Assembly: GCA_028288775.1 (NCBI GenBank)
Contig: JAQGHP010000555.1
Coordinates: forward strand, 1-6,143
Reading direction: 5' to 3'
Origin: Phycisphaerales bacterium
GTDB taxonomy: Bacteria > Planctomycetota > Phycisphaerae > Tepidisphaerales > Tepidisphaeraceae
DNA length: 6,143 bases
Part shown: in pieces, positions 5,859 through 6,143 of the stretch
How the letters are laid out: each line of letters starts with the position of its first letter
Numbering within the stretch: position 1 is the first letter of the stretch
Translations under genes and position numbers: made by a program
Notes under the pieces: generated by a model
The model's database searches: none
What the model saw: only the letters and a program-made list of their open reading frames with translations
Told to the model about the DNA's origin: nothing

Positions 5859-5900
5859 GCAAAAACGTTCGACACGGCCGAATTTACCAGATTCGCAAGA

Positions 5901-5959
5901 GACCGCGCCGCGGAAAACCGCGAAGCCGCGAAGGCGCGAAGACGGACGCGAAGAAGAGG
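5901..5959 (+). repeat. Purine-rich short-period repeat (CCGCGAAGGCGCGAAG type)
   Basis: Units of the form CGCGAAG recur about every 8-10 nt: CCGCGAAGCCGCGAAGGCGC, then GAAGACGGACGCGAAGAAG. It belongs with the tracts at 172-209, 2687-2721 and 5975-6017. Short open frames crossing it translate to low-complexity Arg/Ala/Lys strings and are not genes. Confidence 0.55.
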
Positions 5960-5974
5960 ACATATCAAGCGCCT

Positions 5975-6017
5975 AGGCCACGAAGGGGCAAAGAGCGCAA
6001 AGGGAAGAAAATTCTTG
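5975..6017 (+). repeat. Purine-rich short-period repeat, interrupted by the IS
   Basis: GGCCACGAAGGGGCAAAGAG then CGCAAAGGGAAGAAAATTCTT has a roughly 9-nt period of CGAAG/GCAAAG units and ends in the small palindrome AAGAAAATTCTT. It stops exactly where the insertion sequence begins. A relative of the other purine-rich tracts in this window. Confidence 0.5.
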
Positions 6018-6143
6018 TGACCTTCCCCACGAACGGTGGGCGCGGCGAAAGCATCGTCAATTGAGGCTTGCCTCGAACTGTTCGGGGCTCTTGTAGCCTA
6101 TCGCGGAGTGACGCCTCCTGCGATTGTACCAGCACTCGATGTA
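6018..6143 (-). mobile_element. IS3-family insertion sequence, right end (cut by window edge)
   Basis: The transposase C-terminus at 6057-6143 identifies the element. The likely terminal inverted repeat starts at 6018 with TGACCTTCCCCACGAAC. IS3-family ends usually begin TG, and several of its groups begin TGA followed by a C-rich stretch. The exact tip is inferred, because the other end and the target duplication are outside the window. Confidence 0.7.
6057..6143 (-). CDS. IS3-family transposase (OrfB, integrase core), C-terminal fragment
   Basis: Reading the minus strand from the window edge gives 28 residues and a TGA stop: YIECWYNRRRRHSAIGYKSP then EQFEASLN. This is the typical end of the DDE integrase core of IS3-family OrfB (YI..WYN..R.HSA.GY.SP..FE). 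The catalytic D, D and E residues lie upstream, beyond the window, so activity cannot be judged. The protein catalyses DNA strand cutting and joining during transposition, usually made as an OrfAB fusion by -1 frameshifting. The piece is too short for automatic ORF thresholds but the motif is clear and in frame to the stop. Confidence 0.93.
   Translation of the reverse strand, partial: YIECWYNRRRRHSAIGYKSPEQFEASLN

Noticed and set aside
5817..6020. Plus-strand 67-residue open frame
   Set aside because: Its sequence is the translation of purine-rich repeats (Arg/Ala/Lys strings) and it ends at the IS boundary.

Overview
The window looks like a piece of a high-GC Planctomycetota chromosome, most likely class Phycisphaerae. 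Three signs point there. Three separate genes end in the same zinc-ribbon tail (CxxCG[YF]DLRA..GRCPECG). There is a secreted PQQ-like beta-propeller protein whose mature part opens with the WPRWRGP motif. The spacers are crowded with short palindromic repeats. This placement comes from recognised protein families, not from a database search.

Layout. Positions 1-241 hold no gene but three repeat pieces: a truncated palindrome, a GC-rich REP-like hairpin and a purine-rich short repeat. A two-gene minus-strand unit follows: a membrane protein with a zinc-ribbon tail (629-1180) and, 9 bp downstream, a small lipoprotein (242-619). Positions 1181-1602 are a mosaic of four palindromic elements. A plus-strand exported serine protease with a PDZ domain occupies 1603-2667. 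It converges on a minus-strand cluster across a 471-bp spacer built around a long imperfect inverted repeat (arms 2805-2891 and 3033-3118).

The minus-strand cluster, in transcription order, is: PQQ-like beta-propeller protein (4454-5770), a second membrane protein with a zinc-ribbon tail (3827-4357), and, overlapping it by ATGA, a third zinc-ribbon membrane protein (3139-3830). The third one appears to carry a single-base frameshift near 3750. The spacer 5771-6017 holds hairpins and purine-rich repeats. The right edge (6018-6143) is the end of an IS3-family insertion sequence that seems to have landed in one of those repeats.

Functionally these are envelope-associated genes: an exported protease, an exported beta-propeller, a lipoprotein and three membrane-anchored zinc-ribbon proteins. 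No metabolic pathway or defence system can be assembled from them. The most unusual content is the density and arrangement of the non-coding repeats, and the near-identical DNA encoding the zinc-ribbon tail in neighbouring, otherwise unrelated genes.
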